This document shows positions 34,613 through 46,600 of a stretch of DNA of 64,000 nucleotides, one piece after another (positions within the stretch are counted from its first letter, which is position 1; every line of letters starts with the position of its first letter). The notes under the pieces were generated by a model that was given only the letters and a program-made list of their open reading frames with translations, made no database searches and was not told where the DNA came from. Origin of the DNA: Dermatemys mawii (Eukaryota > Chordata > Testudines > Dermatemydidae); assembly GCA_007922305.1 (NCBI GenBank), contig ML677326.1, positions 57,351,446 to 57,415,445 on the forward strand, read 5' to 3'. The position numbers and the translations under genes are program-made.

Positions 34613-37600
34613 CACATACATACTGTGATGGAGTCAGTCCAGAAGGATATAGGAGAGTGCTGGAAGGCAGGTATATTAGTCTCAGGATGTGCAGGTCCCT
34701 GTTCCCTGGATAGCCAAACAAAGGCTACTCCAGGCCAATCAAGACACCTGGGGCCAATTAAGAACCTTCTAGAAAGGAGTAGAAACAGCTAGCCTAACTG
34801 GGACACCTGAAGCCAATCAGGGACTGGCTGAAACCAGATAAAAACCTCCCAGTTAGTCAGGTGGGGTGTGGGTGTCAGGAGCTGTGAGAGGAAGTTGTGC
34901 TGTTGGTGAGACTGAGTGGTGGACAACATATCATACAGAAGGAAGGAGGCCCTGAGGTAAGGGTGAAGTGGGGTTTGAAGAAGCGGAGACTGCTGTGGGG
35001 AAGTAGCTCAGGGAATTGTATTGTGTTTTGTGGATAAAAGGTCAGCCATCTTAGCTGATACTACTAGGGTCCCTGGGCTGGAGTCCGGAGTAGAGGATGG
35101 GCCCGGGCTCCCCCCTTTTCCATCTTCCATACTGGTCTGTGATGAAGGTAACTCACTAGGCGGTGACTCTTGCCAATTATACTGAGAAAGGGAGGTCACT
35201 CTGGGGCCTAGATGAGTTTCTGAGGCCCCTCAATCTGCCAGGAAGCGCAGGACCCACAAGTACAAACTTGGAACTTTGTCACAATACACTTAACAAGAAT
35301 CTGTTCAGACTCACTTTCCATGGTCACACCCATGCTGCTATACATATGCAAAAGCAAGGAGTGGGGGTAGTATAGGTTAGACTATGAGGACTTCGTCCCA
35401 CTTAAGGATTGTCTTATGTTCATAGAATTGTAGGACTGGAAGTGATCTGAAGAGGTCATCTAGTCCAGTCCCCTGCACTCATGGCAGCACTAAGCATTAT
35501 CTAGACAATCCCCAACAGATGTTTGTCTAATCTGCTCTTAAAAATCTCCAACGATGGAGATTCCACATACTCCCTGGGCAATTTACTCCAGTGCTTAACT
35601 ACCTAGAAAGCTAGGAAGTTCTTCCTAGTGTCCAACCTTACACCATGCTTGCTACAATTTAAGCCCATAGCTTTTTGGCCTATCCTCAGAGGTTAAGGAG
35701 AACAATTTTTCTCCCTGGTCCTTGTAACCACCTTTTATGTACTTGAAAATTATTATCATGTCCCCTCTCAGTCTTTGCTTCTCCAGACTAAAACCCATTT
35801 TTTTTCAATCTTTCCCCATAGATCATGTTTTCTAGAGATTTAATCATTTTTGTTGTGCTTCTCTGGACTTTCTCCAATTTGTCCACATCTTTCCTGAAAT
35901 GTGGTGCCCAGAACTGGACACAATACTCCAGTTGAGGCCTAATCAGTGTGGAGTACAGTGGAAGAATTATTTAACATAAGAATTACTTTACTGGGTCAGA
36001 CCAAATGTCCATCTAGCCCACTATACTGTTTTCCAACACTGGCCAGAGCTAGGTGCCTCAGAGGGAATTAACAGAACAGGTAATCATCAAGTGATCCATG
36101 CACTGTTGCTCATTCTCAGCTTCTGGCAAACAGAAGCTAGAGACACAATTCCTGCCCATCCTGTCTAATAGCCTTTGATGGACCTATCCTCCATGAATTT
36201 ATCTAGTTCTTTTTTGAACCCTGTTATGGTCTTGGCCTTCACAATATCCTCTGGCAAGGAGTTTCACAGGTTGAATGTATGTTGTGTGAAGAAATACTTC
36301 CTTTTATTTGTTTTAAACCTTAATTTCATATGATGACCCCTAGTTCTTGTGTTATGAGGAGTCATAAATAATACTTTCTTATCTACTTTCTCTACACCAG
36401 TCACGATTTTATAGACCTCAATCATGTCTCCCCTTAGGCGTCTCTTTTCCATGCTGAAAAGTCCCAGTCTTATTAATCTCCCCTCATACAAAAGCCATTC
36501 CATACCCCTAATCATTTTTGTTGACCTTTTATGAACCTTGTCCAACTCCAATATGGAGTGACCACATTTGCACACAATATTCAAGATAGTATCAGAGGGG
36601 TAGCCATGTTAGTCTGAATCTGCAAAAGCGACAAAGAGTCTTGTAGCACCTTATACACTAACAGATTTTAGGGATCATGAGCTTTCCTGGGCTAAGACCC
36701 ACTTCATCAGATGAATGTTGTGGAAATCTCCAGAGGCAGGTATAAATAGCAGGCAAGAAAGCAAGGTAAATTCAATCGGGCGGGGCTGAAGCCCACTTCC
36801 AGCAGGTGATCCGGAGGTGTGAACACCCAGAGAGGAGAAACTGCTTTTGTAATTGGCGAGCCATTCACAGTGAATACTGAGTCCAAGCCTGATGGTGTCG
36901 AATTTGCAGATGAACTGGAGCTCAGCAGTTTCTCTTTGAAGTCTGGTCTTGAAGTTTTTTTGCTGAAGGATGGCTGTTTTGAGGTCTGCTATTGTATGTC
37001 CAGGCAGGTTGAAGTGTTCTCCTACAGGCTTTTGTATATTGCCATTCCTAATATCTGATTTGTGTCCATTTATCCTTTTACGTAGGGATTGTCCAGTGTG
37101 ACTGATGTACGTAGCAGAGGGGCATTGCTGGCACTTGATGGCGTATATTATATTGGTTGAAGTGCAGGTGAATGAACCAGTGATGGTGTGGCTGATCTGG
37201 TTAGGTCCTGTGATGGTGTTGCTGGTGTAGATATGTGGGCAGAGTTGGCATCGAGGTTTGTTGCATGGATTGATTCCTGAGTTAGAGTTGCTATGGTGCA
37301 GTGTGTGGTTGCTGGTGAGAATCTGCTTCGGGTTGGCAAGTTGTCTGTGGGCGAGGACTGGCCTGCCTCCCAAGGCCTGTGAAAGTGAGGGATCGTTGTC
37401 CAGGATGGGTTGTAGATCACTGATGATGTGTTGGAGAGGTTTTAATTGAGGCCTGTAGGTGATGGCCATTAGTGGTCTGTTGGTTTCTTTCTCGGGTTTG
37501 TCTTGCAGCAGAAGGCTTCTGGGTACACGTCTGGCTCTGTTTATCTGTTTCCTTACTTCCTCATGCAGGAATTGTAGATTTAAAAATGCTTGGTGAAGAT

Positions 37601-40600
37601 CTTGTATGTGTTGTTGTTCTCTGTTTGAGGGGTTGGAGCAAATGCGGTTGTACCTCAGTGCTTGACTGTAGACAATGGAGCGTGTAGTGTGTCCAGGATG
37701 GAAGCTGGAGGCATGAAGGTAGGCAAAGCGGTTGGTAGGTTTTCGGTATAGGGTAGTGTTTATGTGACCGTTACTTATTTATACTGTGGTATCCAGGAAG
37801 TGGACCTCTCGTGTAGACTGGTCCAGGCTGAGGTCCACTTCCTGGACCACCTCCTGATGGTAGGGTGGAAGCTGTTGAAATTGTGGTGGAATTCTTCCAG
37901 AGTTTCTTTCCCATGGGTCCAGATGATGAAGATGTCATCAATGTACATAGGTAGAGAAGGGGCGTGAGTGGCCAAGACCTGAGGAAGTGTTGTTCCAGGT
38001 CAGCCATAAATATGATGGCATACTGTGAGGCCATGCGGGTGCCCATAGTGGTGCCACTGGTCTGGAGGTATATATTGTCACCAAATTTGAAATAATTGTG
38101 CGTGAGGATAAAGTCATCATCTGGACCCATGGGAAAGAAACTCTGGAAGAATTCCACCACGATTTCAACAGCTTCCACCCTTCCATCAACCTCAGCCTGG
38201 ACCAGTCTACACAAGAGGTCCACTTCCTGGACACCACAGTACAAATAAGTAACGGTCACATAAACACCACCCTATACCGAAAACCTACCGACCACTTTGC
38301 CTACTTTCATGCCTCCAGCTTCCATCCTGGACACACTACACGCTACATTGTCTACAGCCAATCACTGAGGTACAACCACATTTGCTCCAACCCCTCAGAC
38401 AGAGAACACCTACAAGATCTTCACCAAGCATTTTTAAAACTGCAATACCTGCATGAGGAAGTAAGGAAACAGATAAACAGAGCCAGACGTGTACCCAGAA
38501 GCCTTCTGCTGCAAGATAAACCCGAGAAAGAAACCAACAGACCACCACTGGCCATCACCTACAGTCCTCAGTTAAAACCTCTCCAACACATCATCAGTGA
38601 TCTACAACCCATCCTGGACAACGATCCCTCACTTTCACAGGCCTTGGGAGGCAGGCCAGTCCTCGTCCATAGACAACTTGCCAACCCGAAGCAGATTCTC
38701 ACCAGCAACCACACACTGCACCATAGCAACTCTAACTCAGGAATCAATCCATGCAACAAACCTCGATGCCAACTCTGCCCACATATCTACACCAGCAACA
38801 CCATCACAGGACCTAACCAGATCAGCCACACCATCACTGGTTCATTCACCTGCACTTCAACCAATATAATATATGTCATCAGGTGCCAGCAATGCCCCTC
38901 TGTTATGTACATCGGTCAAACTGGACAATCCCTACGTAAAAGGATAAATGGACATAAATCATATATTAGGAATGGCAATATACAAAAGCCTGTAGGAGAA
39001 CATTTCAACCTGCCTGGACATACAATAGCAGACCTCAAAACAGCCATCCTTCAGCAAAAAAACTTCGAGACCAGACTTCAAAGAGAAACTGCTGAGCTCC
39101 AGTTCATCTGCAAATTCGACACCATCAGGTCTGGAGTCAGTATTGATTGTGAATGGCTCGTCAATTACAAAAGCAGTTTCTCCTCTCTGGGTGTTCACAC
39201 CTCCGGATCACCTGCTGGAAGTGGGCTTCAGCCCCGCCCGATTGAATTTACCTTGCTTTCTTGCCTGCTATTTATACCTGCCTCTGGAGATTTCCACAGC
39301 ATTCATTTGATGAAGTGGGTCTTAGCCCACAAAAGCTCATGATCCCTAAAATCTGTTAGTCTAAAAGGTGCTATAAGACTCTTTGTCACTTTTGCAGTAT
39401 TCAAGATGTGGGCATACCATGGGTATATAGATATTTTCTGTCCTATTATCTATCCCTTTCTTAATAATTTCCAAAATTCTATTCACTTTTTTAACTACCA
39501 CTGCACATTAAGTGGATGTTTTCAGAGAACTATACACAATGACTTCATTACTTCTTTCTTAAGTGGTGAAATCTCTGCAAGCGGTATGGGAACTTTTTTA
39601 CCCACTTAGAGCAATTTACTTACAGCAATTGTCTTGCTTACAACACTCCTGCTAATATATCCCAGAATAATGTTTTCTTTTTTTGCAACAATGTTACACT
39701 GTTGACTCATATTTAGCTTGTGATCCACTAGGACCCAAGATCCCTTTCTGCAGTACTATTTCTTAGGCAGTCATTTCCCATTTTGTATGTGTGCAACTGA
39801 TTGTTCCTTCCTAAGTGGAGTGCTCTGCATTTGTCCTTATTGAATTTCATCCTGTTTACTTCAGACCATTTCTCCAGTTTGTCCAGATCATTTTGAATGT
39901 TAATCCTATCCTCCAAAGCACTTGAAACCCCTTCCAGCTTGGTATTGTCCATAAACTTCATAAGTGTACTCTCTATGCCATTATATAAATCATTGATGAA
40001 TATATCGAACAGAACCAGACCCAGAACTAATTCTTGCAAGACCCCACTTAATATGCCCTTCCAGCTTGGCTGTGATCCACTGATAACCATTCTCTGAGAA
40101 TGGTTTTAAACCACTTATGCACTCATCTTAGAGTAGCTCCTTCTAGTTTGTATTTCTAGTTTTTTTTATGAGAAGGTCATGCGAGACAGTATCAAAATCC
40201 TTCCTAAAGTCAAGATATACCAAATCTACTCTTTTCCCCCATCCACAAGACTTGTTACTCTATCAAAGAAAGCTATCAGGTTGGTTTGACATGATTTGTT
40301 CTTGACAAGTCTATGCTGACTCTTTCTTATCATATGTATTATCTTCTAGGTATTTGAAAACTGATTGCCTAATTGTTTGCTCCATTATCTTTCTGAGTAA
40401 GCAAGTTAAGCTGATTTGTCTATAATACCTCTGGTTGTGCTATATTTTCCCCTTTCCAGTCTTCTGAAATCTCTCCTGTCTTTCAAAGATAATCGCTAAT
40501 GGTTCAAATATCTCCTCAGTTAGCTCCTTGAGTATTCTAGGATGCATTTCATCTGGCCCTGGTGACTTGAAGACATCTAACTTGTCTAAATAATTTTAAC

Positions 40601-43600
40601 TTGTTCTTTCCCTATTTTAGCCTCTGATCTTATCTCATTTTCACTGACATTCACTATGTTATACATCCAATCTTTACTAACCTTTTTAGTGAAAACCAAA
40701 ACAAAAACGTAATTTGACACTTCTGCCATTTACACATTTTCTGTTATTGTCTGTCCCTCGACCCCCATTGAGTAATGGGCCTACCCTGTCCTTGGTCTTC
40801 TTCTTGCTTCTAATGTGTTTATAGAATGCTTTCTTGTTATGCTTTATATCTCTAGTTAGTTTAATCTTGCTTTATGCCTTGGATTTTTTAAATTTTTTTT
40901 CACTACATCCTTTTGTGTTTGTTTATATTCATCCTTTGTAATTTGACTTAGTTTCTACTTTTTGTAGGACTCTTTTTTGAGTTTCAGATAATTGAAGATC
41001 TCCTGCTTAAGCCAAAGTGGTCTCTTGCCATACTTCTTAGCTTTCCTACGCAGTGGGATAGTTTTCTCTTCTGGCCTTAATAATGTCTCTTTGAAAAACT
41101 GCCAACTCTCTTGAACTGTTTTTCTCCTTAGAGTTGCTTCCCATGAGATCTTACGTACCAGCTTCCTGAATTTGCTAGAGTCTGCCTTGTTGAAATCCAT
41201 TATCTTTATTGTGCTGTTTTCCCTCCTACCATTCCTTAGAATCATGAACTCTACCATTTCATGAATACACTCACCTTAGCTGTCTTTCACTTTCAAATTC
41301 TCAACCAGTTCCTCCCTATTTGTCAAAATCAAATTTAGACAGCCTCTCCCTTAGTAGCTTGCTCCACCCTCTGAACTAAAAAAAATATCTCCATACATTC
41401 CAAGAACTTGTTGCCTAATCTGTGCCCTGACATGTTATTTTTCCAACAGATGTTGGGGGATTCCTTTTTGATTTGGCAAGTTTTCTCACCTGTTTTGTTT
41501 TGTCAGAGTAGCTCAAAGAAGCCAGAGTAGGGAGCAGGTTCTGATCCTTGAGTCATTGGAGTTGCAGGGCAAAATCCCAGGAAGTTTTATTTTTAATCCT
41601 TCTGTTTCAAATAAAATTTTAAAAACTGGTGTTCTGTCTGCTCTATATAGACATTAAAGATATTGTGACAATTTTCATAAGAGTAACTATGAGGGCTAGA
41701 AACTTTAAAAAATGAAATTGAGATGTCATGAAATCACATGAATGTGGGAGCTTGAGCTTTAAGAAAACCATCTGATATCAGGAGACTAACAATAAAATTG
41801 TGAGAGCTGGCAACACAAAAGGTTGAGGATGAAGCTTTGTAGCAGGAACTTCTTCTGGAGTTTTCCTGCTCCTCTGACACCCTCTTCCAAAGGTTTCTCC
41901 ATGGGAATGGTAATTTGGGCACATTAAAGCAATTTATGCAGTAAAATAAATCCAATCTAAAGATGCAGTTCTGATGCATATATCTAATTCAAACAATCTT
42001 GAAGGAAATGTCAAAGAAAGTATAAATTGGGCATATAACAATAGTTGGCATTTAGAACATCATCCATTATTCTTTGGGGAATAAAGGGAATTTTCTAAAG
42101 ACCAGATCCTGCAATAAACCTTTTTGAGGGAGAATTCTCATCTCTATGCAGGATCTCATGGGCTTCAGTTGCAGGACTGAGGCCTAAAATTGCTATTTGC
42201 ATACTCCCCAATACATTTTCCTGACCATATTTAGATACATTATATATATCCATGGCTACCAACAATTGTGACTGCACCCTTTCTGCCTTGTTGTAATACC
42301 CAAAGGACACTGTCAGAATTGGGCCATGTTGTTCTGGATGCTGTATAAATGAAGATAAAGAGGCAATCCCTTTACCAGATAACTTCATTGTAAAATCTCA
42401 TTTTTCTTTTTCTTTTTCTTGCATAGGATTTAATTTGGATTTGGGCAAAGAAATGAAGAATGAATACCAGTATCTGTGGAATACTGTAACCAAATTAGCT
42501 GCCAGCTGTGATTTTGGAGATGCTTTCCCAGTGAGAACCACCTCACAATTGTTTCTTGAACAGAAACAAATGCTATTTAAAGGTACTAACAACTGTATAA
42601 AAATGACTGGTATAAGCATAATAATAATTGACAGTTATAAAATGTTTTACATAGTCAAAGTGCTATACAGTTATGAGCTTTCCCTTCTAATAATTGATGA
42701 CTTTATGGGTCTGTTCATTGAAGCCAGTAACAAAACTTCCATTTGATGCCAAAAGGAGTCTGATTAGGCCCTGTGCATGAAATCCTGGCCCCATTGAAGT
42801 CAATGGGAATTTTGCTATTGACTTTACTGGGGCCAGGATGGGTTTGATTCTCAGCCCCAGCCCCCAAACCGAGCCCTGTATGCTGGCAAAAGAGCTAAAG
42901 CAGAGTAAAAAAATGATAATCTAAAATTCCTGTTTCAGTCTGGGGATGAACTGTCTCAATGTGCAGGCACTGTGGTAGACAGCAAGAAGGCTATCTCTTG
43001 AGGACTTCCTCAAAAGCCATGGCATGTGGGGCGTTCTGGGGGCAGAGCTGGAACAGGGACAGGTATGGCATGGGTAGGTCTATAGCAAACAGTGCTGTGG
43101 AGATTCCAGACAGTGCTGCAGCCCATAAGGCAGCACTGGGAGGATACAACCTAGACATGCCCTCTGGGCATTCTAATTACACTGGGAGCCATATAGCAGC
43201 CCAGAATCAGAAGGATGCAAAGTTGCTTAAGGACCATTTAGCCCCTGTCTCTGGACTGTGCTGCAAGATCTGTGACTTTCCTGTCTATCTTTATCAGGCA
43301 TTTATTCTTTCCATACTTGAGGGTAACTTTGGTTAAGCTTTTCAAATATTTTGTTAAAACTCCACAGTGCTCTCCAGAAGACCTTTTATAATATAAAATG
43401 AGGTCTCTTGTGTTCCCCACATCTCTTGTCAATCAACACAGAGGCCATATACAATCAGACTCATAATTTATATTAAGTGTATACCATAATATTACAAATT
43501 CTGTTTTGACATCACTGATTATTACTTAACTTGTATTTCTTGTTACAGTTTGATTTATAACATACACTTGACAAAAATTAGCAGGATGTTGTATATACCT

Positions 43601-46600
43601 TTTTCTTTGGAATTGCAGAAGATAACATAAAAGTGTATATTTTAGTTAACCAGTATTTATCACATTTTCATTAATGCTGCAAAGAATCTAAGGAGGAAAT
43701 TCCCAGTATAGGGCTCATCCCAGTGAAATCTGAGCTTGTTGAAGATTATGCTGGAGCTGTTTTGACAGATTTACCTATTTTAAGCAGGTACATTCTTTTG
43801 ACATTTGTCTGGGTTTTTCTTTTTTAAATAATGAGATGCTATGGGCTGATTCTTTACTACTCTGCATCTACGTCATTATTTACACTTGTACAAAGAAGCA
43901 TAAAATGCTACTGTTCATTTAGGTAGTATTTTACTTCCACTTTGAACTGGTGTAAATATTAACATTCGGTGCAGGGTAAGGATGACTCGGACTCTAAATC
44001 CTGACTCCATGTTGTATTCTTTATCCAGTTGTTTATTAGCATTACAGTCTCTGATAATGTTTGCTCTACAGTTTCAAATAGCTGCGTTTACCATAAAATG
44101 TGTACTTGATGGGTCAGATACTGATCCCATAGAAGCCAATCACAGAATGCAAATTGATTCAAATGAGAGCATTGCCTGTGGTTGTGGTCGGGGATTGTAG
44201 CCATTTAAACCCTCAACGAGCCACTGCTGTGAATGGAGAATCTTTGTGGCAGTAGATTCACTTCATTTGTCCCTTTCTGGGTCTTCCCCTGCTTTGCTCA
44301 GATACCTGCTCTGCATTGCCACACAGAGAGTCCTCATAGTGCTGTATTCTGTGACACACAAAGGATGTGCCCCTCCTGTACTGACTCCCAAATCCAGTTC
44401 GTGGCTTTGACAAAATTATGCATGGAACTTAGTTGTTTCTGTGGACAAAAAGTGTGGATTTGCACTAAACTAAGCATCAAATATGAAGTCAGACAGATGG
44501 GTAACTATTAAAGATTAGTTCTGTGACTTATGCTATATGATTCTTCATTAATTCATAAAGAATTAAATGGGAAGGACAGGAAGCCACTAGAGCTAAAGGA
44601 AGTCATGAGCAATCTGGTGCCTGCCACAGAAGAATTAAGAATATACAGGTGAACAAAAAGATCTCTTTGGTATGACATACTCTTGTAGTCAGTATTAGAT
44701 ATTACAATGAATGTCAAAACATTTTGTTTATAATTAAGTGGGTATAAGGCTTATTATTATAGGATGTGCCAGAAAACTAAAAATATATAGGTTTCACTGT
44801 ATATACTGTAAAAATGAAGAGTCCTTGCTGATGGCTAACATGGCTACCACTCTGAAACCTGTGTATACTGTGTGTATTTTTCAGCAATGATCCTGCAGTT
44901 ACTTCACTTGTTAAACAAACAGAATTTGATGAACTTCGGCACTGGCATTCAGGCAAGCCTCTCAGTGATGATTATGACAGAACAAAGTGCAGCAATGATG
45001 GTAAAATCATAAGACCTACTCATTTAGTTGGATAAAACTCTGCTGTTATCAAGGTTATCACGTTTTATTTAGAGGAAAGACTGCTGTAATTCCAGAAAAT
45101 TTTACATATATTATATAAATATACTTCAAATGGGTATTATTGCAATAATTAGTTTTATATTAAATATATTTTGCCCAATTACATTAATTTATCTTGAATA
45201 GCCCAAGGAGTTATGACAAAATCAATGCTACAAGCCATATTTTCATGAAGCTCCCTTTTGCAAAATTTGTGCAAAAATATGTCCCTTGTGCAGAAATTTG
45301 CACATAGACAATATATATGTACACATACAATTTGGTATTTAAAATTGCAGTTTGGGTAACTGTATTTAACTACTCAGTTTATATGCCTAAGGGTTAAGAT
45401 GACTGTGCAAATGGGGGCAAGGCTAGATTTACCCTATGAAAATAGCATTAGAAAGTAAAATAACTAGTATACTTCTTAATTTTCTGGCAATTTTTCCTAT
45501 TTTTACATACACAGAAAATAAACCAGGACTCAACGTTGATCTTAGATTTGCACATCTGTATTATCAAGTGAAATATACATTTGATGGGCTACCAGACACT
45601 TGTATACAAAACTCTTGCTCTGTTGAAAAATTACCAACGGCCAGAGCATTATATAGTGAATAAAATATCTTATGAGGAGTTTTATAGGACTTCTATTTGA
45701 TTATTATCAGATAGTTTAATTCATTTATAAAATAACTAGTGTAAACTCAATGCTTCAGATTCATCTCTGGTATCACTTTACTATTTACATAATTAATATG
45801 TACACTGCTATGCTTACATGTCTAGTGATTGTGTTTTGTGAGGATTAAACATGAATATCTCTAAGTGGCCAGAAGCTCAGATGCCATGATAATAGCATAG
45901 GATAAGAATGAGAGTAGAACAGAATAAACTAGAACAGAAAATGGCTTTGACCAATAAGTGTCTCAAGCCATATTATAATTGATGTTGGAAGTTCTTTAAC
46001 AGCTTTGGACAAATTCAATCCACAATCCGTTACATTAGTCATCTTTTTTCTACTCCAGCCCAGTTGCTGTATGTAGCAGATAGATAAACTGCTTTATACT
46101 TTTACTTTTCAGTTAAGTAATAGAATTAGGAGCACTTAAAATGGCTTCTAAATCAGCTTTCTAAAAAAAAAATCCTCTGAATTTCTATGATATATGATCT
46201 AGAGAAGACATGTGGCATTGCTGCTTGATATTCAGCCACTTGAAAAGCACTGGTGAATATAACTTCAAAAGAAACTACTACATTCTTCTCATGACAAGAC
46301 CTTTCAGCTGCTATGAAGTTTTACTACTAGGTCGTTTTAACCATCTTTCTATCCCTGCTTAAGTAACACCTTCTCATTATTATTTATTGTAATGTAAACT
46401 TTGTGTAAACTGTTTAACACTGCCACTCTTAATAAGAAGTCTTTACTACTGTAGTTTGAACATTTATGTAAGGGTCAATATGAAATGATTCATGGTGGTA
46501 TATGACTTATTACTGGGAGTATAATAGCTTTGGGACCAATTTTTAAAAGTATTTAGTCACCTAAAATGGCAAAAAAGTCCAGATTCACATCAAAATGCCT

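Larger units (their letters stand above)
36588..39397. mobile_element. Penelope-like element pair in head-to-head palindrome
   Basis: The left arm (36588 to about 37945) is the inverse of the right arm (about 38118-39397). The 170-bp centre belongs to the left copy and holds the RT core. Both outer ends carry the element's 3' tail, but the left extends about 35 bases further (gtatcagaggggtagccat). An exact 10-bp duplication, tattcaagat, flanks the pair (36578-36587, 39398-39407), so both copies arrived as one insertion. Confidence 0.88.
35966..39611 (-). mobile_element. Second CR1 LINE inserted in the first, antisense, split by a Penelope palindrome
   Basis: The parts 35966-36577 and 39408-39611 are contiguous CR1 sequence when the insert is removed: tattcaagat, then gtgggcataccatggg, resumes directly. 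The - strand frame 36584-36264 reads as a CR1 3' region. It begins at the turtle CR1 end with gggtcagaccaaatgtccat. Confidence 0.8.
35417..41470 (-). mobile_element. CR1 LINE (outer element of a nest), antisense
   Basis: Present as 35417-35965 (3' end) and about 39612-41470 (RT part), separated by inserted elements. On the - strand the frame 40090-39728 holds [17 protein letters not shown] and [18 protein letters not shown], the CR1 RT region. It is the same family as the copy at 20285-21937, from which the missing junction can be judged. The catalytic region is mutated and stops are present. Confidence 0.85.

Noticed and set aside
38098..38117. Start codon of the 414-codon Penelope frame as a true start
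   Set aside because: The first codons come from the palindrome junction; element homology starts at about 38118 and the N-terminal RT part is missing.
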